In this document: positions 19,432-29,409 of the stretch, in pieces | How the letters are laid out: the number at the start of each line of letters is the position of its first letter | Numbering within the stretch: the first letter of the stretch is position 1 | NCBI GenBank assembly: GCA_963705955.1 | Contig: CAVPLH010000007.1 | Span: 1-64,000 of the forward strand | Direction: 5' to 3' | Origin: WHSW01 sp963705955 | GTDB taxonomy: Bacteria; Actinomycetota; Thermoleophilia; Solirubrobacterales; 70-9 | Length of the DNA stretch: 64,000 nucleotides | The notes under the pieces: model-generated | The model's input: the letters and a program-made list of their open reading frames with translations, nothing else | The model's database searches: none | Told to the model about the DNA's origin: nothing | Translations under genes and position numbers: made by a program

Positions 19432-19986
19432 TCAGATCACCGCGTGCAGCCGCCGCCCCATCGCCGCCCCCGACGCGTCGAACACCGCGCAGAGCCGCTC
19501 GAAGTCCCCGCCGGTCCTGCGGTAGTAGTGCTCGACCAGCCGCGCCGGCATCAGCAGCGCGGCGGCGAACGCGTTCGCCTCCGCCTCGGTGACCGGGAGC
19601 GGCGCGCGCGTCGTCGCGGGCGCCTCGGCCTCGGCGACCGCGGCCTTGCGGCAGAAGAGCGACTGCTGGCCGGTCCGGTGCAGGACGTGGTGGCCGAGCT
19701 CGTGGGCGATCGTGAACCGCCGCCGCGGCGGCCACTGGCCTGCCTCGTCGGCGTTGACCCAGATCTCGCCGAGCGCGGGGAGGAGGAGGCCGGAGAGCGT
19801 CTCGTCGGCGCCGAGCTGCGGGCAACCCGGCGCGTTGCACATCTCCGCCGGCGCGACGTCGCGGACGCGGAGGCCGAAATGGCTGTCGGCGATCTCCTCG
19901 ACCGGGATCGGCGGCCGGTCGCCGTCCCAGATGTAGTCGGGCAGCTCGGCGAGGACCGACTCTGCTCGGCGCTCGATCTCCTCCAT
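19432..19986 (-). CDS. ImmA/IrrE-family metallopeptidase
   Basis: The 184-residue product has the zinc-peptidase motif RRFTIAHELGHHVLHRTGQQ and the family-typical EAEANAFAAALLMPARLVEH (the third-ligand helix). ImmA/IrrE peptidases cleave HTH repressors to trigger induction of mobile elements or stress genes. The upstream genes on the same strand are an HTH-like protein and a sigma factor, so the HTH protein is a plausible substrate. The start ATG at 19986 is supported by the clean N-terminus (MEEIERRAESVLAELPDYIW). Confidence 0.85.
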   Translation of the reverse strand: MEEIERRAESVLAELPDYIWDGDRPPIPVEEIADSHFGLRVRDVAPAEMCNAPGCPQLGADETLSGLLLPALGEIWVNADEAGQWPPRRRFTIAHELGHHVLHRTGQQSLFCRKAAVAEAEAPATTRAPLPVTEAEANAFAAALLMPARLVEHYYRRTGGDFERLCAVFDASGAAMGRRLHAVI

Positions 19987-20140
19987 CTCGAACCGATCCT
20001 AGTCGGGGCGCTCGCCTCCGTTTGGGGCGGCCGCGCCGGCGCCACAGCGCCCGCGCGATCAGTTGCGCGAGGACGAAGTCCCCCTCGCGGAGGGCGAACC
20101 GAAACAGCAGGAAGGGGCGGGTGGCCGCTTGGTAGGTCAT
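19987..20140 (-). CDS. possible small Arg-rich ORF between the HTH and peptidase genes
   Basis: An ATG at 20140 opens MTYQAATRPFLLFRFALREG and DFVLAQLIARALWRRRGRPK, which looks protein-like. The frame has no stop before it enters the peptidase gene in another frame, so either a frameshift hides its end or it is spurious. Weak evidence only. Confidence 0.22.
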
Positions 20141-20199
20141 GGGGTAACGGTCGGGGCGCGCCGGGCACGGCTGACGCCCGAACGAAACGGGCGACCCGC

Positions 20200-20860
20200 T
20201 CAGGGGCCGCCCGTGAACATCTCGTCGATCTCGTCTCGCTCCGCCGGCGCCACCGGCTCGGGTCTGGCGGCTGCCCGGTCGTCCTCGCGAGCCTCGATCG
20301 TCTCGCCGGCGTATTTCGGGTCCGGAACCGCGGTGCGCGCCATCGCCGGGGCGCCCGCCGCGCCGCGGCCCTCGCCGAGCGGCTCGCCGATCTCGCGCAG
20401 CGCGGTTGCCGTCGTCCCGTAGATCTCGCCGAGCGCGTCGAGGACCCGCTCGGAGACGCCCGCGCGAGTCGAGGCTTCCGTACTCCATCTCGTGGTAATA
20501 GCCGCCGACCTTCTGCTCGCGACCGGCGACGCCGAGCGCGGCGCTCAAGCGCTCAACGACCTGGTTCCGGGTGAGCCGCGCCTGGTCGCGGAGCCGGGGC
20601 AGGATCGCCGGCCACCAGCCGGAGCTGCCCTGCAGCGAGCGCGCGAAGCCCTCGGCGACCCGCGCGGCGGCCGAGCCCTCGTAGGCCTCCGGGTCCCATT
20701 CGCGGCCCGGCGAGCGCACCAGGTAGGCGTCGATCAGCTCGGTGAGCTCGGGGCGGTCGGCATCGTCGGCGCGGTCCAGGTAGGCGATCGGGTCCGCCTC
20801 GCCGCCGGCACGGTGCTCGGCGATGTACTCGGAGAGGAGCTTCTGGACGTCGTCGGGCAT
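20200..20860 (-). CDS. HTH/XRE-like regulator, frameshifted
   Basis: The ATG at 20860 lies just behind the sigma stop. The N-terminal part (MPDDVQKLLSEYIAEHRAGG, PIAYLDRADDADRPELTELI) resembles a helical partner domain. The middle reads ILPRLRDQARLTRNQVVERL and KVGGYYHEMEYGSLDSRG, in the manner of an XRE-type helix-turn-helix. After a frame change near 20470 the end reads VSERVLDALGEIYGTTATAL and AERDEIDEMFTGGP. About 220 residues. Position before an ImmA/IrrE peptidase suggests a repressor cleaved by it. Confidence 0.5.
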
Positions 20861-20862
20861 CG

Positions 20863-21520
20863 CTATGTGCGGCCGTCGTCTGCGAGCAGTTCCCGTATGC
20901 ACTTGCGGAACCGGCTGACGATCTTGTGGACGTTGGCTTCGCTCATCGGCGGGTCGAGGTCGGGGAACTCGGCGTTGACGCGCTCGGCGGTCCCGGCAGC
21001 GTCCAGGCCGTCGAAGACGTTTACCTCGACGACCATGCGGTGCTGATCGCTGAGCCCCTCGAGGCACTCGTCGATCACTGACTGTACGACCACGGCGCCG
21101 GTCTCGTCCGCCTCCGACGGCTCGTCGCCCCAGACGTCCTCCTCGCCGCGCGTGCTCGGTCGGCAGCGCGACCTCCTCGGGCCGGCTCTCGCGCTTGCGG
21201 TAGTAGTCGGCGATCCCGCGCCGGTCGACGATCCGGTGCAGCCACTTGACGAACTGGCCCTCGGCGACGCCGTCGAACGCCGACTTGAGCGCGGCCAGCA
21301 TCGCCGTCATCGCGACGTCCTCGACGTCCTGCGCCGGGACGCGCAGCTTGACCCGGCGGACGACGTCGTCGAAATGGCGCCAGCAGAGGATCGCGAGTGC
21401 GCTCTTCGCGCAGTCGTGCCGCCCGGCGTCGGTCGCCTTGCGGATGTAGTCGATGAGCCCATCGGAGCTGAGCCTCTGCAGCTCGTCTTCGCTCAAGCAG
21501 TGAAAGTTGTTGTCGGACAC
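20863..21520 (-). CDS. sigma-70-family RNA polymerase sigma factor, frameshifted
   Basis: The GTG at 21520 starts SDNNFHCLSEDELQRLSSDG. The region-2-like part reads FDDVVRRVKLRVPAQDVEDV and FVKWLHRIVDRRGIADYYRK. After a frame change near 21150 the region-4-like part reads VIDECLEGLSDQHRMVVEVN and NVHKIVSRFRKCIRELLADD. It heads the sigma/HTH/ImmA-IrrE operon. About 218 residues. The region-4 helix is less canonical than in the ECF factor at 16.8 kb, so a diverged subfamily is likely. Confidence 0.7.
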
Positions 21521-21687
21521 AGTTTCGCTTCGATGTCTGTTTGGTCGCTCGCGGCGTCGGGTTCCTGACGCGCGGGTCGCGCAGGCTAGTTCTTGTATCA
21601 GACGAAACTTGGACGTCCGCCGGTCAGGACCGTGGCCCGGACGGCGACCTCATCAGTGCGGACCAACTACGAACGAGGAGCGCACGC

Positions 21688-21858
21688 ATGAGCCTGACCG
21701 GACCGTCGCGAACGATCATCGTCCAGCCGATCGAGGAGCCGGCGCCGCCGGCGCGGCTGCCGGAGCCTGAGCCCGGTCGCGATCCGGCACCCGAGACGCC
21801 CGCCCCGGATCCGGCGCCCGCGAAGGACCCGGAGAAGGTCCCGGCTGAGGTGGGTTGA
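21688..21858 (+). CDS. small proline-rich hypothetical protein
   Basis: An ATG at 21688 follows a GAGGAG ribosome site. The 56-residue product starts MSLTGPSRTIIVQPIEEPAP and continues with Pro-Glu-Pro repeats to KVPAEVG. It lies eleven bases before the HIRAN gene, probably in one transcript. No domain recognised. Confidence 0.5.
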   Translation: MSLTGPSRTIIVQPIEEPAPPARLPEPEPGRDPAPETPAPDPAPAKDPEKVPAEVG

Positions 21859-21868
21859 GCCTCCCGCG

Positions 21869-23082
21869 ATGGCAACGCCAAAACGCGCATCCCGCCGCCG
21901 CAAGTCGGCCCCCCGGCATTCCTTCCGTGCGAACGCGCCGGCCCGCGAGACCGTAGCCGCGAGCGACCTCGCGGTCGTCCCCGGCGTCATCCACGGGCTG
22001 CGGCGCTGGCAGCTCTACCTCGAGGGCTCGCGGTGGCGACTCGGCTCGCTCAACCAGCCGATCATCTGGGCGCCCGGGGAGGCGATGGAGGCCGCCTGCA
22101 TCCACCACGACTTCATGGAGGACGACCCCGAGAACCACGACCCGCCGGGCGCCGGGTGCCGTTGCGGGATCTACGCCTTCCACCCGTTCGGCGACGCCGC
22201 GGAGGCGTTCGAGGAGGACGTCGACGCTCCGGAACCGGGATACGCACGCGCGGTCGGGTGGACGATCTGCGGCGTGCTCTCCGCGTGGGGTCGGATCGAG
22301 GTCCACCAAGAGGGCTTTCGCGCCCAGCGGGCGCGGCTCGAGGCGCTTTTCCTGCCCTCGAACTGGGCGGGCTCGGCGTACCACGAGGCGATCGAAGCGG
22401 TCGCTCGCCTCTACGGCGTCCCGGCGGTCGAGCACGAGTCGGAGTCGCTGATCGAGACCTGCCGGCGCCGTTGGCCGGGGTTGGACCCCGACCTGGTCGA
22501 CGAGCTCCTGGTCGCCGAGCTCGAAGTTGCGCTGACGCCGGCCACGAACTCCCTCATCCTCCGCGAGGGAGAGACGGTCGCCGGCGCCGGCTACGTGGTC
22601 GAGGGACGACCGCTACAAGCCGTGGTTCTGGGACGCCGAGTGGCCGCTCGAGGAGCGGGGGCTGCGGGTGGTGCGCGTCGCCGGCACCGGGTTCACCGGC
22701 GAGGCGATCGAGCGCGACGAGTTCGCGCCGCTGAAGCCGGTCCGCCTCGTCGCCGAACCTGGAGAACGAGCACGACGCCGACGCGGTGGCGATCTACGAC
22801 GAGTCCGGATCGGTCCGGGGCGGCTACGTGCCGCGCGGGATCGCCTCCGACGTGCAAGCGCGATCTCGAGAGCGGCCGGCTCGGCCGGGCGAGGGTCGTC
22901 TGGCACTGGCGCGATCTCGCGAGTGGCCGGCGCACCGGCGCTCTGCGTGATGATCCCGCGGCGACGGCTGCCGGTCCTGGTGGTCGACGCACCCGCGAGG
23001 CGCGCGAGTCCGACGAGGGCTCGACGAGTCGGCGCTCGAGGCGCTCGACGACCTTGCCTGGGCGCCGGCCGACGGAGCTTGA
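21869..23082 (+). CDS. HIRAN-domain protein, frameshifted
   Basis: The start MATPKRASRRRKSAPRHSF is basic. The central part reads GVIHGLRRWQLYLEGSRWRL, CRCGIYAFHPFGDAAEAFEE and WTICGVLSAWGRIEVHQEGF, a module I do not recognise. A frame change near 22610 leads to PLEERGLRVVRVAGTGFTGE. A second, near 22760, leads to NEHDADAVAIYDESGSVRGG and YVPRGIASDV, which is the signature of a HIRAN domain (PxNxHDxxAVxV, GYVPR). HIRAN domains bind DNA ends and occur with helicases and nucleases; here it stands without a helicase. The end LDDLAWAPADGA gives TGA at 23080-23082. Confidence 0.65.
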
Positions 23083-23172
23083 CTGACCGGCCGCCGACGC
23101 GCCCTCGGCCGGGTCGACGAGCACACAGAAGTTGTCCATCAAGCGCGGCTGAGGGATCCGGCCCCGCGCCCC

Positions 23173-25156
23173 CTACGCCCGCGCCGGCACCGGCGCAGTC
23201 GCCAGCTCGTCCGCCAGCCGCGTGATCAGCGGCTCGAGCTCGGGGTCGTCGTCGGGGCGCCAGTCGGCGACCAGGTCCTCGAGCTCGAGGCGCCAGCTGG
23301 CGCGGAGCTCGGCGAGGACGTGCTCGCCGGGCTCGGTGACGCGGAGCGGGCCGTCGGCGGAGACGAGTCCGAGGTGGCCGAGCTCGGCGATCGCGGCGAC
23401 GACCCTTCGGTGGTCGACCTTGGCCCGGGCCGCGAGCGCGCGCGGGTCGTGGGCGCTGCCGTCGTCGACCCGGCCGAGCACCCAGCACTCGATCGGTGAC
23501 AGGTTCACGCCCGCGCGCTCGGCGATCCGCGCGATGAACGCCCGGGTGCGCTCGCGCCCGACCGCGCGGGCGAGCTGGCGGGAGATGACCCGGATCGAGT
23601 CGGTGTCCTCGGGCGGCGCGAACGCCTCGCCGATTCCGTCGGTCTCGATCGTCTTTCGCAGCGGCCGCTCCTCGAGCGTCCAGGCGAGCAGGAAGGCGAG
23701 CGCGACGACGGCGGCCGCGATCAGGAACACCGCCTGCAGCGCGTCGGTGAACGCGTTCACGTATGTCGCGAGGATGTCCGGGGGAAGCTCGTTCAGCCTC
23801 CCGGGGTCGGCCTGCCCGGACTCGAGCGCGGTCGCGTTCGCGGTCTGGGGCAGATTGGCGCTGAGCTCGGCGGCGAGCCGGTTGGCGAAGATCGCGCCGA
23901 GGATCGAGGTGCCGAGCGATCCGCCGATCGAGCGGAACAGGGTCGCGGCCGAGGTCGCGACGCCGAGCTGCGCGTAGGGGACCGCGTTCTGGACCGCGAG
24001 CACCAGGACCTGCATCACGAGCCCGAGCCCGACGCCGAGCACGAGCATGTAGACGCCGGCCTCGACGGTCCCGGTGTCGGGGTCCAGGTGTGACAGCAGG
24101 AAGAGGCCGAGCGCCGCGATCGCCGTGCCGAGGATCGGGAAGATCTTGTAGCGGCCGGTGCGGGTGATGATCTGCCCGGAGCTGATCGAGGCGGCGAGCA
24201 GGCCGACCATCAGCGGCAGCAGCTGCAGACCCGACTCGGTCGGGGTGAGGCCGCGGACGACCTGCTGGAAGAGGGGCAGGTAGGTGAGCGAGCCGAAGAG
24301 CGCGAAGCCGATCACGAGGGCGATCGCGCTCGTCACCCGGAATACCGGGTTGCGGAACAGCTGCGGCGGCAGGACCGGCTCGGCCGCGCGCCGCTCGGCG
24401 ACGATGAAGCCGGCGAGCCCGACGCACCGCGAGGACGCCGAGCCCGACGATGAACGGCGAGCCCCAGTCATACGTCGTGCCGCCGAGCGTCGTCAGCAGG
24501 ACGAGCGACGCGAGGCAGACTCCGAGCATCGCGGTGCCGAGGTAGTCGACCGCGTGCTGGACGCGCTCGCGCGGAGACGGCATCGTGATCGCGAGCACGC
24601 CGAGCGCCGCGAGCCCGAGCGGCAGGTTGACGTAGAAGATCCAGCGCCAGCTCGTGTGCGTCGTGAGGAAGCCGCCGATCAGCGGCCCGGCGACGCTGGC
24701 GAAGCCGAACACCGCGCCGAACAAACCCATGTAGCGACCGCGCTCGCGCGGCGAGACGACGTCTCCGATCGCCGCCTGGGCGCTGACCATCAGCCCGCCG
24801 CCGCCGAGGCCCTGGATCGCCCGGAACGCGATCAGCTCGGTCATCCCCTGGGCGAGCCCGCAGAGCACCGAGCCGACCAGGAAGAGGACCAGTGCGCCCT
24901 GGAGGACCAGCTTCCGTCCGTAGAGGTCGCCGAGCTTGCCGTACAGCGGGGTGACGATCGTGATCGCGAGCAGGTACGAGGTGACGACCCAGCTCAGGTG
25001 GTTGAGGCCGCCGAGCTCGCCGACGATCGTCGGCAGCGCGGTCGAGACGATCGTCTGGTCGAGCGCCGCGAGCAGCATGACCAGCATCAGGGCGCCGATC
25101 ACCGCCTGCACACGGCGGCGGCTCAGCTGCGGCGGGTGTGCGGCTGCCGCGCTCAA
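23173..25156 (-). CDS. DHA2-family MFS drug exporter with C-terminal winged-helix region, frameshifted
   Basis: This is a 14-helix drug:proton antiporter of the EmrB/QacA type. Motifs are LAALDQTIVSTALPTIVGEL in helix 1, YGKLGDLYGRKLVLQGALVL in loop 2-3 and GPLIGGFLTTHTSWRWIFYV in motif C. A frame change near 24430 splits the gene. After the last helix a tail of about 180 residues reads NLSPIECWVLGRVDDGSAHD, VDHRRVVAAIAELGHLGLVS and LRVTEPGEHVLAELRASW. That looks like a MarR-type winged helix, so the transporter may carry its own regulatory domain. Start ATG at 25156. Confidence 0.82.
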
Positions 25157-25194
25157 GCCGCTGCGCTATCGGGCGGGTCGGCCGTCAGGCCCCC

Positions 25195-25602
25195 TCAGCC
25201 CGGGGTGTCGGCGAACGGCAGCTCGGTCAAGCGCGAGCTCGAGACCTCGATCAGATAGACGACGCCGGAGCGGAGCGGGAAGTCGGCGCCGGTGTAGAGG
25301 CGCGACATCCGGTCGATGATCTCGAGCGCCTCGTCGCCCTCGACGGTCTCGGTCACCTCGCCGCACAGCTGCCCGTTGCGGTACGGGTTGTCGCGGTCGA
25401 CGACCGAGATCGCGACCCGCGGGTCGGCGGCGATGTTGCGGGCCTTGAGCGACGTCGGCTGGGTGAAGAAGCAGGGGCGGTCGCCCTCCATGTTCGCCCA
25501 CACGGTGGTGCTGTGAGGCGCCCCGTCGGCGCGCAGCGTCGCGAGGCTGACGAAGTTCGCGCCCTCGAGCAGCTCGCGCACCGCGGGATCGAGATCGGCC
25601 AC
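25195..25602 (-). CDS. PPOX-class F420/flavin-dependent oxidoreductase
   Basis: The GTG at 25602 gives a 135-residue split-barrel protein: VRELLEGANFVSLATLRADG, APHSTTVWANMEGDRPCFF, SLKARNIAADPRVAISVVDR and NGQLCGEVTETVEGDEALEI. The pattern is that of pyridoxamine-5'-phosphate-oxidase-like proteins, many of which use F420 in Actinobacteria. The longer open frame to 25947 runs antisense to the next gene and is rejected. Confidence 0.8.
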   Translation of the reverse strand: MADLDPAVRELLEGANFVSLATLRADGAPHSTTVWANMEGDRPCFFTQPTSLKARNIAADPRVAISVVDRDNPYRNGQLCGEVTETVEGDEALEIIDRMSRLYTGADFPLRSGVVYLIEVSSSRLTELPFADTPG

Positions 25603-25686
25603 GAGCGCGAGTCTTTCAGACGGTGAACGTGCGCTCGAATATGGTGGTCGCTCGAAGCGATCCGGATGTGGCTTCAGAGGAGCGAT

Positions 25687-27556
25687 TTGACTGAGGAGCG
25701 GGGCATCGGGACGCTCCTGGCGCAGGAGCGGGGCACGGGAAAGCTCCTCGCGCGCGGGGCGGCGAGCGTGGTCGCCGTCGCGTCGACGCTCTTCGCGCTC
25801 GCGCTGTTCGCCTCCGCGGCGCCGGCGGCGACCTCGGGCGACGCCGCTGACGATCTCGCCGGCGCCGAACACGCCCGACGCCTCGCCGCAGACGCAGATC
25901 AGCGTGCTCGGCGTCGCCCCGGGGCGGATCGAGTCGGTCCGGGTCACCGGCGACGCGAGCGGCCCGCACCCGGGTTCGCTGCACGCCTACTCCGGCCACC
26001 GCGGGGCGAGCTTCGTCCTCGACCAGCCGCTGACCGAGGGCGAGTCCGTCGACACCTCGGTGAGCATCCGCGGTCGCGCCCCGGTCCGCTTCTCGTTCAC
26101 GGTCGCGCGGCTCGGCCGCACCCAGCCGCCGCTCAACCTGACCTCGACCCAGCCGTCGAAGCTCAACCACTTCGTGACCGAGCCGGAGCTGACCCCGCCG
26201 CTCGTCGACGTCAACCACAACTCGGACCGCGCCCGGGACGACGGCGAGATCCTGCTCACCCCGCTGCCCTCACCGGTCGTCCATCCGGAGAGCGACAACA
26301 CGGTGACGATCAAGCCGGTCGGGCCGGGCGGGCCGATGATCGTCGACGGGCGGGGCAGGCTCGTCTGGTTCGACCAGCTCGCGCCGCCCGAGGTCGCGGC
26401 GAACCTGCGGGCGCAGCGCTATCGCGGCCACCAGGTGCTGACCTGGTGGCAGGGCACGGTCACCCCGTCGGCGTTCGGGGTCGGCGAGGGGGTGATCGCG
26501 AACCACTCCTACCGGACGATCGCGACCGTGCGGACGGGCAACGGCTACCCGACCGACCTGCACGAGTTCGAGCTCACCCGCGGCGGCGACGCGCTGTTCA
26601 CGATCTACTCGCCGGTCCTCGTCCACCTCCCAGATACGCCCGAGGGAGCGCTCTCGCCGCTGCTCGACGCGATCGTCCAGCAGGTCGACGTCCGCACCGG
26701 CCTCGTCGTCTGGGAATGGCACTCCTACGGCCACATCCCGCTCTCCGACTCGCACGCGACGCCGGCCAACAGCGCCTCCTACGACGCCTACCACATCAAC
26801 TCGGTCCAGGCGCTCGACGCGAACAAGGTGCTGATCTCGGCCCGCGACACGTCGGCGCTCTACAAGGTCGACCGCCCGAGCGGGCGGGTCGTCTGGGTGC
26901 TCGGCGGGCGGTCGAGCGACTTCAGGCTCGGCCGCGGCGCCCGCTTTCACTTCCAGCACGACGCGCGGATGCTCCCCGGCCGGCGGATCAGCGTCTTCGA
27001 CGACGAGGCCGGCCCGCCGCAGCTCGCGCCCTCCTCGCGCGGGCTGGTCCTGCAGCTGAGCGGTCACCCGCGCCGCGCGACGGTCGCCCGCCAGTACCAC
27101 CGCCAGGCCGACACCTCGGCCCAGAGCGAGGGCAGCGTGCAGACGCTCGCCGACGGCGACGTCTTCGTCGGCTGGGGCGCGCAGCCGTTCTTCAGCCAGT
27201 TCTCGGCCCGCGGTCGGCTGCTCTTCGACGCCAGCCTCCCCGAGGACGACGGGTCGTACCGCGTCTACCGGGCGCCGTGGAGCGCGACGCCGAAGACGCA
27301 GCCGATCGCGGTCGCGAGTCGCACCGACGCGTCGAACGTCTCGGTCTACGCGAGCTGGAACGGCGCCACCGAGATCGCCCGCTGGCGGGTGCTCGCCGGT
27401 GACTCACCGCAGTCGCTCGAGCCGCTCGTCTCGACCCGCAAGCGCGGCTTCGAGACCCGGTTCGACCTCGCGACCCCGGCGACCACGTTCGCGGTCAGGG
27501 CGCTCGACGCCGACGGGCGGACCCTGGCGACCTCGGCGCCGGTGTCCGCGCCGTGA
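25687..27556 (+). CDS. secreted arylsulfotransferase-family protein, one frameshift
   Basis: A TTG at 25687 (RBS AGAGGAG just upstream) opens an N-terminus ending in a signal helix, ASVVAVASTLFALALFASAA. A frame change near 25850 leads to the mature protein from ISVLGVAPGRIESV. Conserved parts are DGRGRLVWFDQLAPPEVAAN, TDLHEFELTRGGDALFTIYS, VVWEWHSYGHIPLSDSHATP, DAYHINSVQALDANKVLISA and ARFHFQHDARMLPGRRISVF. These match the arylsulfotransferase (ASST, PF14269-type) propeller. The histidines in HEFEL, HINSV and QHDARM are in the positions usual for the family. About 620 residues. Substrate unknown. Confidence 0.82.
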
Positions 27557-27565
27557 CGCCGCCCG

Positions 27566-28459
27566 TCAGCCGCCGCTGACGGCGCGCTCGACCGCGGCCG
27601 CGATCGCGGCCGGGTCCTCGATCTGCGGGTAGTGGCCGAGCTCGGCGAAGCGCTCGACCGGCGCCGCCGGGCGCAGCTCGACGAGCGCGTCGAGGACCGC
27701 GGTGGTGGCGACCGGATCGCGCAGCCCCCAGGCGAAGCTCAGCGGGCCGTCCCAGTCGCGGACCGCGCCGTGCCATCGCTCGGCGAAGCGCTCGCGCTCG
27801 TCGAGGTAGTGGATCAGCCGGTGGCCGAGGGTCCGGCCGCCGCCGTGGCAGATCAGCGACCACTGGTCGGCGGCCTCCTCGGCGGTGAGCGGATGGGCCT
27901 CGGAGAACAGGGCGGCGAACTGGTGGCGGAAGGCGGCCTCGTTGCTGAGCCGCGTCGCGAGCGGGCCGAGCCGGCCGCGGAGCAGGCGCTGGGCAGGCGT
28001 CAGGCTGGCGCGCTCGAGCACGATGCTGCCGTTGAACAGCAGCACGCCGGCGAGCTCGATCCCGAGCCTTCCCTCGAGATCGCGGGCGAGCAGCTCGGTG
28101 GTCACCGAGGTGCCCATGTCGTGGGCGACGACGAACACCGGCCGGTCGCCGTATGCGGCCCGCGTCAGCTCCTCGGCGAGGTCCGCCTGCCAGCCGAGCG
28201 TGTAGACGTGGTCGCGCGGCTTCTCGGAGAGACCGAAGCCGAGGAAGTCGAACGCCAGCGCGGCACGGTCGGGCTGCGCCGCGAGCAGGCCGCGCCAGTC
28301 ATAGGAGCTCGACGGGAAGCCGTGCAGGAGCAGCAGCGGCGGGTCGATCCCGGCGCGCTCGAAGACGTGGATCCGGCGGCCGCGAAAGCGCTCCGCGCGG
28401 CCCCGCGAGCCCCACTCCCGGACCCGCTCGGTGAGCCGCGCCCGCCGCGGCACGTTCAA
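27566..28459 (-). CDS. alpha/beta hydrolase (epoxide hydrolase/haloalkane dehalogenase type)
   Basis: The product of about 297 residues has the oxyanion motif LLLLHGFPSSSYDWRGLLAA and the nucleophile elbow VFVVAHDMGTSVTTELL. The nucleophile is aspartate, as in epoxide hydrolases and haloalkane dehalogenases, not serine. The late histidine is in RFAELGHYPQIEDPAAIAAA. The start (TTG 28459 or GTG 28453) is uncertain. It converges with the arylsulfotransferase gene. Confidence 0.8.
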   Translation of the reverse strand: MNVPRRARLTERVREWGSRGRAERFRGRRIHVFERAGIDPPLLLLHGFPSSSYDWRGLLAAQPDRAALAFDFLGFGLSEKPRDHVYTLGWQADLAEELTRAAYGDRPVFVVAHDMGTSVTTELLARDLEGRLGIELAGVLLFNGSIVLERASLTPAQRLLRGRLGPLATRLSNEAAFRHQFAALFSEAHPLTAEEAADQWSLICHGGGRTLGHRLIHYLDERERFAERWHGAVRDWDGPLSFAWGLRDPVATTAVLDALVELRPAAPVERFAELGHYPQIEDPAAIAAAVERAVSGG

Positions 28460-28593
28460 CCGATGTCGCGCGTCGGCAGGTACTCCATCGGCGCCCGATT
28501 ATCGAGGTTTGTCGCCGACCTGGCTACATTCAGTTGCGGTGCGCGTCGCGCTTGACTTCGACCGCGCTTGAACCCTGATCATTCGTTCGGCCC

Positions 28594-29409
28594 ATGCTCG
28601 AGACCACGACCAACTACGACGGTGGCCCGCCACCGAAGGCGCTCGACATCGAGGGCCTCGTGAAGCGCTACCCGACCGGGGTCGAGGCGCTGCGCGGCGT
28701 CGACCTCGAGATCGCCGACGGCGAGTTCTTCGGCCTGCTCGGCCCGAACGGGGCCGGCAAGTCGACCCTGATCCACTGCGCGACCGGTCTCGCGCAGCCG
28801 ACCGGGGGCGAGATCCGCGTCTTCGGCCACGACGCGGTCGCCGACTACGGCCCGGCGCGCCAGGCGGTCGGGCTCGCGCCGCAGGAGCTCAACCTCGACT
28901 GGTTCTTGACCTGCGAGGAGACGCTCGACTACCACGGCGGCTACTTCGGGATGCCGAAGCGCGAGCGGCGCGAGCGCGCCGCCGAGCTGCTCGAGACCTT
29001 CTCGCTGCTCGAGAAGCGAAAGGAACGCACCCGGACGCTCTCCGGCGGGATGAAGCGGCGGCTGATCCTCGCCCGGGCGCTGATGCACCGCCCGCGCCTC
29101 TTGATCCTCGACGAGCCGACCGCCGGCGTCGACATCGAGCTGCGGCTCGAGCTCTGGCACTACGTGCAGCGGATCAACGAGGAGGGGACGACGATCCTGC
29201 TGACCACGCACTACCTCGAGGAGGCCGAGCAGCTCTGCGACCGGATCGCGTTCATCAACGAGGGTGACATCGTCGCCTGCGGCTCGGCCGACGAGCTCTC
29301 GACGCGCTACGGGGTCGCCAACCTCGAGGACGCCTACCTGGAGCTGGTCGGGCGCAAGGAGCTCTCGCGCTCCCGGGTCGCGGTCGAGATCGACGAGGCG
29401 CTCGCGTGA
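28594..29409 (+). CDS. ABC-2-type exporter ATP-binding protein
   Basis: Walker A is LLGPNGAGKSTLIHC, signature TLSGGMKRRLILARALMHRP, Walker B LLILDEPTAGVDIELRLELW and switch ILLTTHYLEEAEQLCDRI. The 271-residue protein matches DrrA/NodI-like subunits. It overlaps the permease start by four bases (GTGA), so the two form one exporter. Substrate unknown. Confidence 0.93.
   Translation: MLETTTNYDGGPPPKALDIEGLVKRYPTGVEALRGVDLEIADGEFFGLLGPNGAGKSTLIHCATGLAQPTGGEIRVFGHDAVADYGPARQAVGLAPQELNLDWFLTCEETLDYHGGYFGMPKRERRERAAELLETFSLLEKRKERTRTLSGGMKRRLILARALMHRPRLLILDEPTAGVDIELRLELWHYVQRINEEGTTILLTTHYLEEAEQLCDRIAFINEGDIVACGSADELSTRYGVANLEDAYLELVGRKELSRSRVAVEIDEALA

Noticed and set aside
18467..21520. Single minus-strand frame of over 1000 codons
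   Set aside because: It joins pieces of four real genes through antisense or wrong-frame GC-rich sequence; each real gene has its own start and stop.
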